A stretch of DNA of 64,000 bases from assembly GCF_003234655.2 (NCBI RefSeq), contig NZ_CP126271.1:1-64000 (forward strand). The letters are read 5' to 3'. Positions 39,812 through 48,120 of this stretch are shown in pieces (positions within the stretch are counted from its first letter, which is position 1; every line of letters starts with the position of its first letter). Under the pieces are notes generated by a model, which saw nothing but the letters and a program-made list of their open reading frames with translations, did not search any database and was not told the origin of the DNA. Origin of the DNA: Curtobacterium sp. MCLR17_007. GTDB lineage: Bacteria > Actinomycetota > Actinomycetes > Actinomycetales > Microbacteriaceae. A program made the translations under genes and the position numbers.

Positions 39812-40289
39812 CGGTGAGCGCTGCGGCGTATGCGCGGACGGACCGGTGGTAGCGCGGCAGGGTGGGTTCGACGGCTTCGATCGCGACACGGAGTGCCTCG
39901 TCGTGACGACCCGCGCTGTGCAGGGCGAGCGCCAGGAAGACCCTCGGGGCAGCCCCCGTCGCCGGGTGGGTCGGAGCGTGCTCGAGCATGGCGATCGCCT
40001 CGTCGAGACGACCGAGGTTCCGCAGGGTCGATGCGTGCTGCACGACCATCTGCGCGGCGCGTGTCGGGTCCACGGCGTCCAGACCCGCTGCCGTGGCGGC
40101 CGTGTAGTGGGTGTCGGCCTCGGCCTCGTGTCCACCCGAGTCACACGCGCCGCCGAGCTCGAACGCACCGAGCGCGAGGTGCGGGGCGGCGTCGGCGAGC
40201 ACCCGCATCCGGTCGATCCGCTGCTCGTCGTCGACGGTCTCGTCTGCCCACAGCGCCGCGACGGCGCGTTCCCAGTCGTCGGTGTCCAT
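39804..40289 (-). CDS. Tetratricopeptide-repeat protein
   Basis: The 161-residue, all-helical protein contains about three TPR-like helix pairs between residues 30 and 135 (LGAFELGGACDSGGHEAEADTHYTAATAAGL, HASTLRNLGRLDEAIAMLEHAP, FLALALHSAGRHDEALRVAIEAV). Similar short TPR proteins are common in Actinobacteria; partner unknown. It is the first gene of a two-gene unit with the P-loop protein. TAGCCT at 40301-40296 is 6 nt before the ATG. Confidence 0.85.
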   Translation of the reverse strand: MDTDDWERAVAALWADETVDDEQRIDRMRVLADAAPHLALGAFELGGACDSGGHEAEADTHYTAATAAGLDAVDPTRAAQMVVQHASTLRNLGRLDEAIAMLEHAPTHPATGAAPRVFLALALHSAGRHDEALRVAIEAVEPTLPRYHRSVRAYAAALTDD

Positions 40290-40414
40290 CGCCCCAGGCT
40301 ACGAGGTCGTCGTCAACCGGGGGGTGGGCCGGAAGGCGCGCGGTGTCACCCGGACGTCCAGGTCCGTCCAGCCGAGCTGGCGTTGCCTGGCGGTGTCAGA
40401 CCACAGGAGGACAC

Positions 40415-41233
40415 ATGAGCAAGACCTGGTTCATCACCGGCGCATCCAAGGGCTTCGGCCGCGAGTGGGCGGAAGCCGCACTCGAGCGCGGCGACTCGGT
40501 CGCCGGCACGGCCCGCAACACCGACGACGTGCAGCCGCTCGTCGACCAGTATCCGGACACGTTCCTCGCCATCCAGCTCGACGTCACCGACCGCTCGGCC
40601 GACTTCGCCGCGGTCGAGCAGGCGGCGGACCACTTCGGCTCGCTCGACGTCGTCATCAACAACGCCGGCTTCGGCCACTTCGGCATGGTCGAGGAGCTCA
40701 CCGAGGACGAGGTCCGCAGCCAGCTCGAGACCAACCTGTTCGGTGCGCTCTGGGTCACCCAGGCGGCCCTGCCGATCATGCGCGAGCAGGGCTCCGGCCA
40801 CGTCATCCAGGTGTCGAGCATCGGCGGCATCAGCGCCTTCCCGACCGTCGGCGCGTACCACGCGTCGAAGTGGGCGCTCGAGGGCCTGTCGCAGTCGCTC
40901 TCGCAGGAGGTCGCGGGCTTCGGCATCAACGTCACGCTGATCGAGCCCGGCGGGTTCTCGACCGACTGGTCGGGCCCGTCGTCGAAGCACAGCGACGAGA
41001 ACCCGGCGTACGCGGACGTGCGCGAGGCGGCCTCGAAGCGTCCGTCGGCCGCCGACCCGGGCAAGCCCGAGGCGACCCGGTCGGCGATCCTCAAGGTCGT
41101 CGACGCCGAGCAGCCCCCGCTGCGCGTCTTCTTCGGCAAGGCGCCGCTCGGCATCGCCGAGAAGGACTACGAGTCGCGTCTGGCCACCTGGCGCGAGTGG
41201 CAGCCCGTCGCGGAAGAGGCCCACGGCGCCTGA
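40415..41233 (+). CDS. Short-chain dehydrogenase/reductase
   Basis: The 272-residue NAD(P)-dependent oxidoreductase starts at ATG 40415 with AGGAGG 6 nt upstream; the frame open from 39830 is a shadow of the TPR gene. The cofactor motif TGASKGFG is at 8-15, NNAG and the catalytic SS...YHASK (Ser, Tyr, Lys) follow, and the post-catalytic LIEPGGFSTDWSG is typical of classical SDRs annotated as oxidoreductases. Substrate unknown. Monocistronic, with its own terminator. Confidence 0.9.
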   Translation: MSKTWFITGASKGFGREWAEAALERGDSVAGTARNTDDVQPLVDQYPDTFLAIQLDVTDRSADFAAVEQAADHFGSLDVVINNAGFGHFGMVEELTEDEVRSQLETNLFGALWVTQAALPIMREQGSGHVIQVSSIGGISAFPTVGAYHASKWALEGLSQSLSQEVAGFGINVTLIEPGGFSTDWSGPSSKHSDENPAYADVREAASKRPSAADPGKPEATRSAILKVVDAEQPPLRVFFGKAPLGIAEKDYESRLATWREWQPVAEEAHGA

Positions 41234-41240
41234 CCGACCG

Positions 41241-41277
41241 CGTCCGGGGACGACGCTGGACGCGGCGTCCCCGGACG
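41241..41277. terminator. Bidirectional terminator between SDR and lipoprotein genes
   Basis: CGTCCGGGGACG (41241-41252) pairs perfectly with CGTCCCCGGACG (41266-41277), 8 nt after the SDR stop and 33 nt from the convergent stop. Unrelated in sequence to the window's palindromic repeat family. Confidence 0.8.
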
Positions 41278-41309
41278 AGGCAGGGTCGTGGCAGAAGCCG
41301 GGTCGCGTC

Positions 41310-41816
41310 TCAGCTCACCCACACGTTCTGCGCGATCGGGTGCAGCACCCCGTCGCCCTCGCCGGCGAAGCCGTCCGTCACGAGCGCCGTCCGGCGTCCC
41401 TCGTCGCCGGTCATGTTCACGATGACCGACTCCGGGTGCACGACACCGCCGCACGTGGTCCAGTTGTCCACGCTGGCCGGATCCGGGTCGTACGCGATCA
41501 GGCAGGCGCCGCCGCCCGCATCGGCCGCGATCCAGTAGGTCGTCCCGTCCCGGGTCACCGCCAGCCGCTGGCTGTTGGCGACCATCGTGTCAGGAGGATC
41601 GATCGCGTCGTCCGGCAGGGTGTCGTCGGGTGAGAACGGCCGGTCCAGGATCGCGAGGTACCGACCCGGGTCGGGCGTGGCCGCGACGCCGGACGGTGCC
41701 ACGGTGCCGGCGGCCGACCGGGACGGGGCGGGCTCGTCCGCCGCGGTGCACCCGGCCGCCAGCATCGCCAGCGACCCCGCGATGCCCGCGGTGATCGCGA
41801 TCCGAGACGTCTGCAT
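41310..41816 (-). CDS. Hypothetical lipoprotein
   Basis: The 168-residue protein starts at ATG 41816, which has GGGGGGAA upstream. It has a lipoprotein signal peptide with lipobox LAAG-Cys23, a Pro/Ala/Ser linker, and a small globular domain (about 50-168) with two further Cys (in GGACLIAYDPDP and WTTCGGVV) that could form a disulfide. The segment AVTRDGTTYWIAADAGGGACLI suggests a beta-rich fold. It should be anchored to the outer face of the membrane. Function unknown. Confidence 0.8.
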   Translation of the reverse strand: MQTSRIAITAGIAGSLAMLAAGCTAADEPAPSRSAAGTVAPSGVAATPDPGRYLAILDRPFSPDDTLPDDAIDPPDTMVANSQRLAVTRDGTTYWIAADAGGGACLIAYDPDPASVDNWTTCGGVVHPESVIVNMTGDEGRRTALVTDGFAGEGDGVLHPIAQNVWVS

Positions 41817-41921
41817 GGTTCCCCCCACCGTTGCTGCACGCTAGCAGCAGGCGAACAGGCAGCGCACGACGCGCAGCACCGCACCGCGCGACCCCGACGA
41901 CCCGACAACTCCGACGCCACG

Positions 41922-43253
41922 TCAGGCCGCCGGCACGGCCCCGGCCAACTCCGCCGCCGACACCGGCCGCCCGAGTACCCGCCCGGCAGCCCGTAACCCG
42001 GACAGCAGCGCCCCGTGCACCGTCGCGGGGTCGTCGCCCCACGTGGCCTCGCCCGCCAGCTGCACGCGGCCGACCGCTGTCCCGAGCAGGTCGTGGTCGT
42101 CGGTCGACGCCCCGACGTGCAGATACGAGTACGACCCCCGCGCGAACGGGTCCGCCGCCCACCGGGTGATCCGCACTGCCTGGGGTGCAGGCACCGCTCC
42201 GCCGAACATGTGCCGGAGTGCTGCAAGCCCCTCCGTGACGATCTCGTCGTCGGTCAGCCGCTCGAGCCGACGGGCACCAGCACCACCGACCAGCGCGGCG
42301 AGCACGGGCTCCCCGGTCACGCGGGACATGTCGTACCAGGAGTGCCAGTCCACGCCGGCGGGCCCCTGCTGCCGGATCACCCAGTCCGAGCCCCAGAACC
42401 GCGTCGGGAAGCGCAGGAACACCTTGTCGTAGACGCCGAACCCGAGCCGGCCCATCGCACCGGCGACGGGGTCGGGCAGCGGCGGGTCGAAGACGACGTC
42501 GCCCGCCTGCAGCACGCCGAGCGGCACCGTCACCACGGCCGACGCGGCGCTGAACACGGCACCGTCGGCGGTCGTCACCCGGACGCGCTCGTCGTTCTGC
42601 GCGACCTCGGTCACGACGGCACCGGTCCGCACGTCCAGCCCGTCGGCCAGCGCCGCCGCGTACTGCCCGTACCCGCGGGGGAACACGACCTCGTCACCGG
42701 GCACGTGCTCCTCCTCGAGCCCGTGGGCGTCGAGGTCGGTGACGGGTGCGCCGCACAGGTCCTCGGAGCGGTGCGCCAGGTACTCGGACACTCGCAGTGC
42801 TCGATCGCCCGACCACCCGAGCGACGACAGCACCGCGGCGACCACCTCGGCGTACGAGACGCCCGGGGCAGCCGCTGCGACCGCGCCGTCGAGCAGCCGG
42901 TCGACGGTGTGCAGGTCGTCGACGAACGACGACACGGCAGGGTCCGGCAGGGCCGCGCCAGCCGAGTCGTGCCACGCGATCGGTCGCCGGTCGAACTGGA
43001 AGCTGCCGACGGTGAACTCGACGGTGTCGATGCCGAACGCGGTCGCCAGCTCCCACAGCGGGTTGCCGTCGACGCCGTGGATCCACGACGCACCGAGGTC
43101 GACGGGCACGCCGAGCGCGGTGTCGGTCCAGGTGCGCCCGCCGATGCGGTCGCGGGCCTCGAGCACGACGACGTCCTGCCCGGCCAGCACCAGGGCACGC
43201 GCGGCGGCGAGCCCGGCCACACCGGCCCCGACGACGATCACGTCCACGCCCAT
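41922..43253 (-). CDS. Flavin monoamine/polyamine oxidase
   Basis: The 443-residue FAD enzyme starts at ATG 43253 (MGVDVIVVGAGVAGLAAARAL), which overlaps the stop of the upstream oxidase gene (TGATG). The Rossmann motif GAGVAGLAAAR is at 9-19, followed by EARDRIGGRTWTD and DLGASWIHGVDGNPLWELA, and the C-terminal FAD-binding LAGEATWGDDPATVHGALLSGLRAA. DLGASWIHG is characteristic of polyamine oxidases of the plant/fungal type, distinct from Puo at 31.2 kb. The likely substrate is an (acetyl)polyamine or monoamine. Last gene of the minus-strand lrp operon. Confidence 0.88.
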   Translation of the reverse strand: MGVDVIVVGAGVAGLAAARALVLAGQDVVVLEARDRIGGRTWTDTALGVPVDLGASWIHGVDGNPLWELATAFGIDTVEFTVGSFQFDRRPIAWHDSAGAALPDPAVSSFVDDLHTVDRLLDGAVAAAAPGVSYAEVVAAVLSSLGWSGDRALRVSEYLAHRSEDLCGAPVTDLDAHGLEEEHVPGDEVVFPRGYGQYAAALADGLDVRTGAVVTEVAQNDERVRVTTADGAVFSAASAVVTVPLGVLQAGDVVFDPPLPDPVAGAMGRLGFGVYDKVFLRFPTRFWGSDWVIRQQGPAGVDWHSWYDMSRVTGEPVLAALVGGAGARRLERLTDDEIVTEGLAALRHMFGGAVPAPQAVRITRWAADPFARGSYSYLHVGASTDDHDLLGTAVGRVQLAGEATWGDDPATVHGALLSGLRAAGRVLGRPVSAAELAGAVPAA

Positions 43254-44617
43254 CAGTGCCCTCCCGTCAGCGGTGCCATCAGCCGCGCGGCGATGCTCGC
43301 CCGCCCGGTCAGTGCTTCCTCGCGGTCGGCCAGGTCCGTCGCGACCAGCCCGGCGTTCGCCCCGAGGAACCGCAGCGGCTCGCGCTCCCAGTCGGGGGAG
43401 TGGTGCCCGACCCACGGAAGCGCAGTCAGGTCCGAGCGGACCCCGCGCACCAGGTCGGCGAGGGTGCGCCCCGCCAGGTTGGTCGTCGACAGCCCGTCCC
43501 CGACGTAGCCGCCGGCGGTGCCCACGGCGCCGTCCCACGTCACCGAGGCGCACCAGTCGCGCGGCACCCCGAGCGGCCCGCCCCAGGTGTGGGTGACGGG
43601 TGCGTCGGCCACCGCCGGGAACAGGTCGACCAGGGCGGATCGCAGGTGCGAGAACACCCGCGGGACCCGGTCGTACCCGGGGCGGATCGCCGACCCCCAG
43701 TGGTACCGGGCGCCCCGGCCGCCGAACGCCAGGCGGTCGTCGGCGGTGCGCTGCCCGTAGACCAGCAGGTGCCGGTAGTCCGAGAACGTCTGCCCGTGCT
43801 CGAGCCCGATCCGGTCCCACACGGCGGCGGGCAGCGGTGCGGTCGCGATCATGAGCGAGTACAGGGGCATGATCCGGCGTCGGGTCTGCGGCAGTTGTGC
43901 TCCGTAGCCCTCGACCGCGACGACGACCGCGCCGGCCGACACGGTCCCGCGGGCGGTGACCACCCGCCCTGCGGCCCAGGACGTGGCGGGCGTGTGCTCC
44001 GCGATCACGACACCACGGGCCTCCAGGGCGGCGGCCAGTCCGCGCACCAACGCGGCGGGCTGCACCCGCGCGCAGTCCGGGGTCCACGCCACGCCGACGG
44101 TGCCGGCGGCGTCACCGTCCGCTGCCGGCCGGTGCACCATGTCGTCACCGAAGGCGCCGGCGGACACGACCTCGTCGCGGGCCGCGCGGTCCTGCACCGC
44201 GGACCGCGCGTACAGCACGGTGCCGCCCTTGACGTAGTCGCAGTCGATGCCGGCCTCGGCCGCTGCGCGCCCGACCTCGTCGACGGTCTCGCGCATCGCC
44301 CGACGCATCGCGAGTGCGGCCCGCAGGCCGTCGTGCTCGGCGATGGACGCGGCCGACCGCGGGAAGAGCGCCGAGCACCAGCCCCCGTTCCGTCCGGACG
44401 CCCCGAAGCCCGCGATCTCGCGTTCCACGACGACGATCTGGAGGCCCGGATCACCCTGCAGCAGGTACCACGCGGTCCAGAGACCGGTGAGTCCACCGCC
44501 GACGATGCAGACGTCCGCCGTGCGGTCGCCGTCGAGGGGTGGCCGGGGCGTCAGGTCGTCGCGGCCGGTGACCACGAGCTGGTCCAGCCAGAACGAGACG
44601 CCCCGGTAGCCCGTCAC
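43253..44617 (-). CDS. FAD-dependent oxidoreductase, gamma-glutamylputrescine oxidase-like
   Basis: The 454-residue DAO-family protein starts at GTG 44617, 2 nt after the aminotransferase gene ends. MTGYRGVSFWLDQL and CIVGGGLTGLWTAWYL (FAD motif GGGLTG) with FGASGRNGGWCSALFP match the PuuB/OrdL group, which oxidises gamma-glutamylputrescine. No glutamylputrescine synthetase (PuuA) or hydrolase (PuuD) lies in the window, so the true amine substrate is uncertain. Context (aminotransferase, polyamine oxidase, Pot importer) supports polyamine use. Confidence 0.85.
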   Translation of the reverse strand: MTGYRGVSFWLDQLVVTGRDDLTPRPPLDGDRTADVCIVGGGLTGLWTAWYLLQGDPGLQIVVVEREIAGFGASGRNGGWCSALFPRSAASIAEHDGLRAALAMRRAMRETVDEVGRAAAEAGIDCDYVKGGTVLYARSAVQDRAARDEVVSAGAFGDDMVHRPAADGDAAGTVGVAWTPDCARVQPAALVRGLAAALEARGVVIAEHTPATSWAAGRVVTARGTVSAGAVVVAVEGYGAQLPQTRRRIMPLYSLMIATAPLPAAVWDRIGLEHGQTFSDYRHLLVYGQRTADDRLAFGGRGARYHWGSAIRPGYDRVPRVFSHLRSALVDLFPAVADAPVTHTWGGPLGVPRDWCASVTWDGAVGTAGGYVGDGLSTTNLAGRTLADLVRGVRSDLTALPWVGHHSPDWEREPLRFLGANAGLVATDLADREEALTGRASIAARLMAPLTGGH

Positions 44618-44619
44618 GG

Positions 44620-46050
44620 TCAGATCTTCGACGCGGCCTCGGACAGCACGCTCCGCAGGATCGAGGTGATCTCGCGGAACTCCGGCTGCCCGATGGTGAG
44701 CGGGGGTGCGAGCTGCACGACGGGGTCGCCCCGGTCGTCGGCGCGGCAGTACAGCCCGGCGTCGAACAGCGCCTTCGACAGGAACCCGCGCAGCAGCCGC
44801 TCGGACTCGTCGGTGTCGAAGGTCGTCTTGGTGGCCTTGTCCTTGACGAGCTCGATGCCGTAGAAGTACCCCGCACCGCGCACGTCACCGACGATCGGCA
44901 GGTCGCGCAGCGTGTCGAGTTCGGCCTTGAACAGCGGGGCGTTCTGCTGGACGTTGGCGAGCAGGCCCTCTTCCTCGAAGATGTCGAGGTTCTCCATCGC
45001 GACCGCGGCCGACACCGGGTGCCCGCCGAACGTGTAGCCGTGGTAGAAGGTCGTGTCGCCCGTGGAGAACGGCTCGAACAGCTTGTCGCTGATGATCGTC
45101 GCGCCGATCGGGGAGTACCCCGAGGTCATCGCCTTGGCGCACGTGATCATGTCCGGCACGAAGCCGTACGTGTCACAGGCGAACATCGTGCCGATGCGGC
45201 CGAACGCGCAGATGACCTCGTCGGAGACCAGCAGCACGTCGTACTCGTCGCAGATCTCGCGCACGCGCTGGAAGTACCCGGGCGGCGGGGTGAAGCAGCC
45301 GCCGGAGTTCTGCACCGGTTCGAGGAACACGGCGGCGACGGTGTCGGGGCCCTCGAACTCGATCATCTCGCGGATGCGCTCGGCGGCCCAGACGCCGAAC
45401 TCCTCTTCCGACTGGCCCGCGAAACCCATCTCGTCGGCGCGGTAGTAGTTCGTGTTCGGCACGCGCAGCCCGCCGGGGGTCAGCGGCTCGAACATCTGCT
45501 TCATCGCGGGGATGCCCGTGATCGCGAGGGCTCCCTGCGGGGTGCCGTGGTACGCGACCGCGCGGGAGACCACCTTGTGCTTCATCGGCTTGCCGCGGAG
45601 CTTCCAGTAGTGCTTCGCGAGCTTGAACGCGGTCTCGACGGCCTCACCGCCGCCGGTCGAGAAGAACACCTTGTTGAGGTCGCCCGGCGCCAGGTCGGCC
45701 AGGCGGTCGGCGAGCTCGATCGCGGCGGGGTGCGCGTACGACCAGATCGGGAAGAACGACAGCGTCTCGGCCTGCTTCGCCGCCATCTCGGCCAGGCGCT
45801 TGCGGCCGTGGCCGGCGGCGACGACGAACAGGCCGGACAGGCCGTCGATGTAGCCCTTGCCGTGGCTGTCGTACACGTGGTGTCCCTCGCCGCGCACCAT
45901 GATCGGCACGTCGGCGCCGGCCTGGTTGGCCCCGTGGCGGGCGAAGTGCATCCACAGGTGGTCACGGGACTTCTGCTGCAGGGCGGCGTCGTCGACAGGC
46001 GCGAACGGGTCGTACGAGCCCAGGCGGGTCGGTCGGTCGGTGATGGTCAT
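44620..46050 (-). CDS. Class III aminotransferase, putrescine--pyruvate type
   Basis: The 476-residue PLP enzyme has the PLP-Lys in DMITCAKAMTSGYSPIG, the cofactor segment FFSTGGGEAVETAFKLAKHYW, and LLVSDEVICAFGR with the pyridine-binding Asp. The sequence resembles omega-aminotransferases of the SpuC group (polyamine:pyruvate) rather than GabT. It would convert putrescine or another diamine to an aminoaldehyde. The start overlaps the stop of the Lrp gene by 4 nt (ATGA), so regulator and enzyme are coupled. Confidence 0.9.
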   Translation of the reverse strand: MTITDRPTRLGSYDPFAPVDDAALQQKSRDHLWMHFARHGANQAGADVPIMVRGEGHHVYDSHGKGYIDGLSGLFVVAAGHGRKRLAEMAAKQAETLSFFPIWSYAHPAAIELADRLADLAPGDLNKVFFSTGGGEAVETAFKLAKHYWKLRGKPMKHKVVSRAVAYHGTPQGALAITGIPAMKQMFEPLTPGGLRVPNTNYYRADEMGFAGQSEEEFGVWAAERIREMIEFEGPDTVAAVFLEPVQNSGGCFTPPPGYFQRVREICDEYDVLLVSDEVICAFGRIGTMFACDTYGFVPDMITCAKAMTSGYSPIGATIISDKLFEPFSTGDTTFYHGYTFGGHPVSAAVAMENLDIFEEEGLLANVQQNAPLFKAELDTLRDLPIVGDVRGAGYFYGIELVKDKATKTTFDTDESERLLRGFLSKALFDAGLYCRADDRGDPVVQLAPPLTIGQPEFREITSILRSVLSEAASKI

Positions 46051-46517
46051 CGCGTTCCCCAGTCGTAGAGCTGTTTGCGGAGTTGCAGGTAGACGAAGGT
46101 CTCGGTACCGGTCACGCCCGGGATGGCCCGGATCGTGCCGTTGAGCAGTTCGATCAGGTCGTCGTCGTCCTCGCAGACGACCTCGACCATCAGGTCGAAG
46201 CTGCCCGCGGTCATCACGAGGTAGTCGACGGCCGCCAGCTGTTCGAGTGCGTCGGCGACCTTGCGGGTGTCACCGTTGACGCGGATGCCGATCATCGCCT
46301 GCCGGTGGAAGCCGAGCTGCATCGGGTCGGTGACCGCCACGATCTGCATGACGCCGGTCTCGGTCAGCTTCTGCACGCGCTGCCGGACCGCCGCCTCGCT
46401 GAGACCGACCGCCTTGCCGATCTCCCCGTACGGACGGCGGCCGTCGGCCTGGAGCTGCTCGATGATGCGCTTGGAGATGTCGTCGATCGGACCCGGACGT
46501 CGTGGTGCTGCCGCCAT
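46047..46517 (-). CDS. Lrp/AsnC-family transcriptional regulator
   Basis: The regulator has an N-terminal winged helix-turn-helix (DDISKRIIEQLQADGRRPYGEIGKAVGLSEAAVRQRVQKLTETGVM, about 8-55) and the ligand-sensing RAM domain (from VAVTDPMQLGFHRQAMIGIRV to the end). I choose ATG 46517 (156 residues); ATG 46529 (160 residues) is equally open. It is first in an operon with the aminotransferase and two oxidases and divergent from the aminobutyraldehyde dehydrogenase gene, so it probably controls both units from the shared 125-nt region. Confidence 0.92.
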   Translation of the reverse strand: MAAAPRRPGPIDDISKRIIEQLQADGRRPYGEIGKAVGLSEAAVRQRVQKLTETGVMQIVAVTDPMQLGFHRQAMIGIRVNGDTRKVADALEQLAAVDYLVMTAGSFDLMVEVVCEDDDDLIELLNGTIRAIPGVTGTETFVYLQLRKQLYDWGTR

Positions 46518-46561
46518 GCCCGACAGCATGGCAGCGCATTCCTCGTCAATGCAAGGGATTC

Positions 46562-46598
46562 CGTTGTGAACAACGTGTTTCGCAACGATTTCCGTTGT
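46562..46598. promoter_or_regulatory. Candidate Lrp operator between divergent polyamine operons
   Basis: Two linked inverted repeats: CGTTGT (46562-46567) with ACAACG (46570-46575), and GCAACG (46582-46587) with CGTTGT (46593-46598). The block is noticeably AT-richer than its surroundings, as expected for an Lrp-type wrap site. It lies between the regulator gene and the dehydrogenase gene. Confidence 0.6.
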
Positions 46599-46642
46599 TA
46601 CAGGTCTTCCGAACCGCCGTTTTCCGTGTCAGTATCACGGCC

Positions 46643-48091
46643 ATGCCGGACACCACGAGCACCGTCACCCACCCTGTGCGGAACTTCGTCGGGGGCGCGT
46701 TCGTCGAGCCCCGTGGGGACGCCGTCATGGACCTGGTCGACCCCACCGACGAGCAGGTCTACGGCGTCTCCCCGGTGTCCACCGCTGCCGACGTGGACGA
46801 CGCGTTCACGTCGGCGGCGGCTGCGTCCGCACAGTGGCGCCGGACGACCCCGGGCGAACGGCAGCTCGCGCTGTTCCGGATCGCCGACGCGATGGAGGAG
46901 CGGGCCGAGGAGTTCGCCGACCTGGAGTCCCTGGACACCGGCAAGCCCCGCGCCACCCTGGTGCAGGACGAGATCCTGCTGTCGGTCGACCAGCTCCGGT
47001 TCTTCGCCGGTGCCGCCCGCAACCTCGAGGGCCGGAGCGCCGGCGAGTACCTGGCCGACCACACGTCCTTCGTCCGTCGCGAACCGATCGGCGTCGTCGC
47101 GCAGGTCACGCCGTGGAACTACCCGCTCAACATGGCGGTGTGGAAGATCGCGCCCGCCATCGCCGCGGGCAACACCACCGTGCTGAAGCCGAGCGACACG
47201 ACACCCCTGTCGACGCTGCTGCTCGCCGAGGTCGCGGCGGAGTTCCTGCCGCCGGGCGTGCTCAACGTCGTCGTCGGGGACCGCACCACGGGCGCCGCGA
47301 TGATCGACCACCCGACCCCGCAGCTCGTCTCGATCACCGGGTCCGTCCGCGCGGGCATGGAGGTCGCCCGCGCCGCCGCGAACGACCTCAAGCGCACCCA
47401 CCTCGAGCTCGGCGGCAAGGCGCCCGTGATCGTCTTCGACGACGCCGACATCCCGGCCGCGGTCGCCGGCATCGTCGCGGCCGGGTTCTTCAACGCCGGG
47501 CAGGACTGCACCGCGGCGACCCGGCTGCTCGTGCAGGAGGGCATCCACGACGAGTTCGTCGCCGCCCTGGTCGCCGAGGCCCGGGGCAACGCGCAGTGCG
47601 GCCCCGACGTCGACGCCCCGTACTTCGGCCCGGTCAACAACGCCGGGCAGCTCGCCCAGGTGCGCTCGTTCATCGACACACTCCCCGACCACGCGACGAT
47701 CGAGCTCGGCGGGCACCGGATCGGCGACCGTGGCTTCCACCACCAGGCGACGATCGTGTCCGGCCTGCACCAGGACGACCGGATCGTGCAGCAGGAGGTG
47801 TTCGGGCCGGTGCAGACCGTGCAGCGCTTCCGCACCGAGGAGGACGCCCTGCGTGCCGCGAACGGTGTGGAGTACGGCCTGGCGAGCTCCGTCTGGACGA
47901 CCGACCACGCCCGGGCCATGCGCTTCGCCCGCGACCTGGACTTCGGCTGCGTCTGGATCAACACGCACATCCCGATCGTCGCCGAGATGCCGCACGGGGG
48001 CTTCGGCCACTCCGGCTACGGCAAGGACCTGTCCCAGTACGGGTTCGACGACTACACCCGCATCAAGCACGTCATGTCCCACATCGGCTGA
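46643..48091 (+). CDS. Gamma-aminobutyraldehyde dehydrogenase
   Basis: Oxidises 4-aminobutanal (from putrescine) to GABA. The 482-residue enzyme starts at ATG 46643 (MPDTTSTVTHPVRNFVGGAFVEPRGD). Motifs: VTPWNYPLNMAVWKIAPAIAAGNTTVLKPS, general base in LELGGKAPVIV, catalytic Cys289 in NAGQDCTAATRL, and the end EMPHGGFGHSGYGKDLSQYGFDDYTRIKHVM, a signature of the PatD/YdcW (ABALDH) group. It heads the importer operon: the ABC ATPase gene follows after 29 nt. CAGTAT at 46630-46635, 7 nt upstream of the start, is a possible leaderless -10. Confidence 0.92.
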   Translation: MPDTTSTVTHPVRNFVGGAFVEPRGDAVMDLVDPTDEQVYGVSPVSTAADVDDAFTSAAAASAQWRRTTPGERQLALFRIADAMEERAEEFADLESLDTGKPRATLVQDEILLSVDQLRFFAGAARNLEGRSAGEYLADHTSFVRREPIGVVAQVTPWNYPLNMAVWKIAPAIAAGNTTVLKPSDTTPLSTLLLAEVAAEFLPPGVLNVVVGDRTTGAAMIDHPTPQLVSITGSVRAGMEVARAAANDLKRTHLELGGKAPVIVFDDADIPAAVAGIVAAGFFNAGQDCTAATRLLVQEGIHDEFVAALVAEARGNAQCGPDVDAPYFGPVNNAGQLAQVRSFIDTLPDHATIELGGHRIGDRGFHHQATIVSGLHQDDRIVQQEVFGPVQTVQRFRTEEDALRAANGVEYGLASSVWTTDHARAMRFARDLDFGCVWINTHIPIVAEMPHGGFGHSGYGKDLSQYGFDDYTRIKHVMSHIG

Positions 48092-48120
48092 GCCCGATCC
48101 ACCCTGCAGCAGGAGGCACC

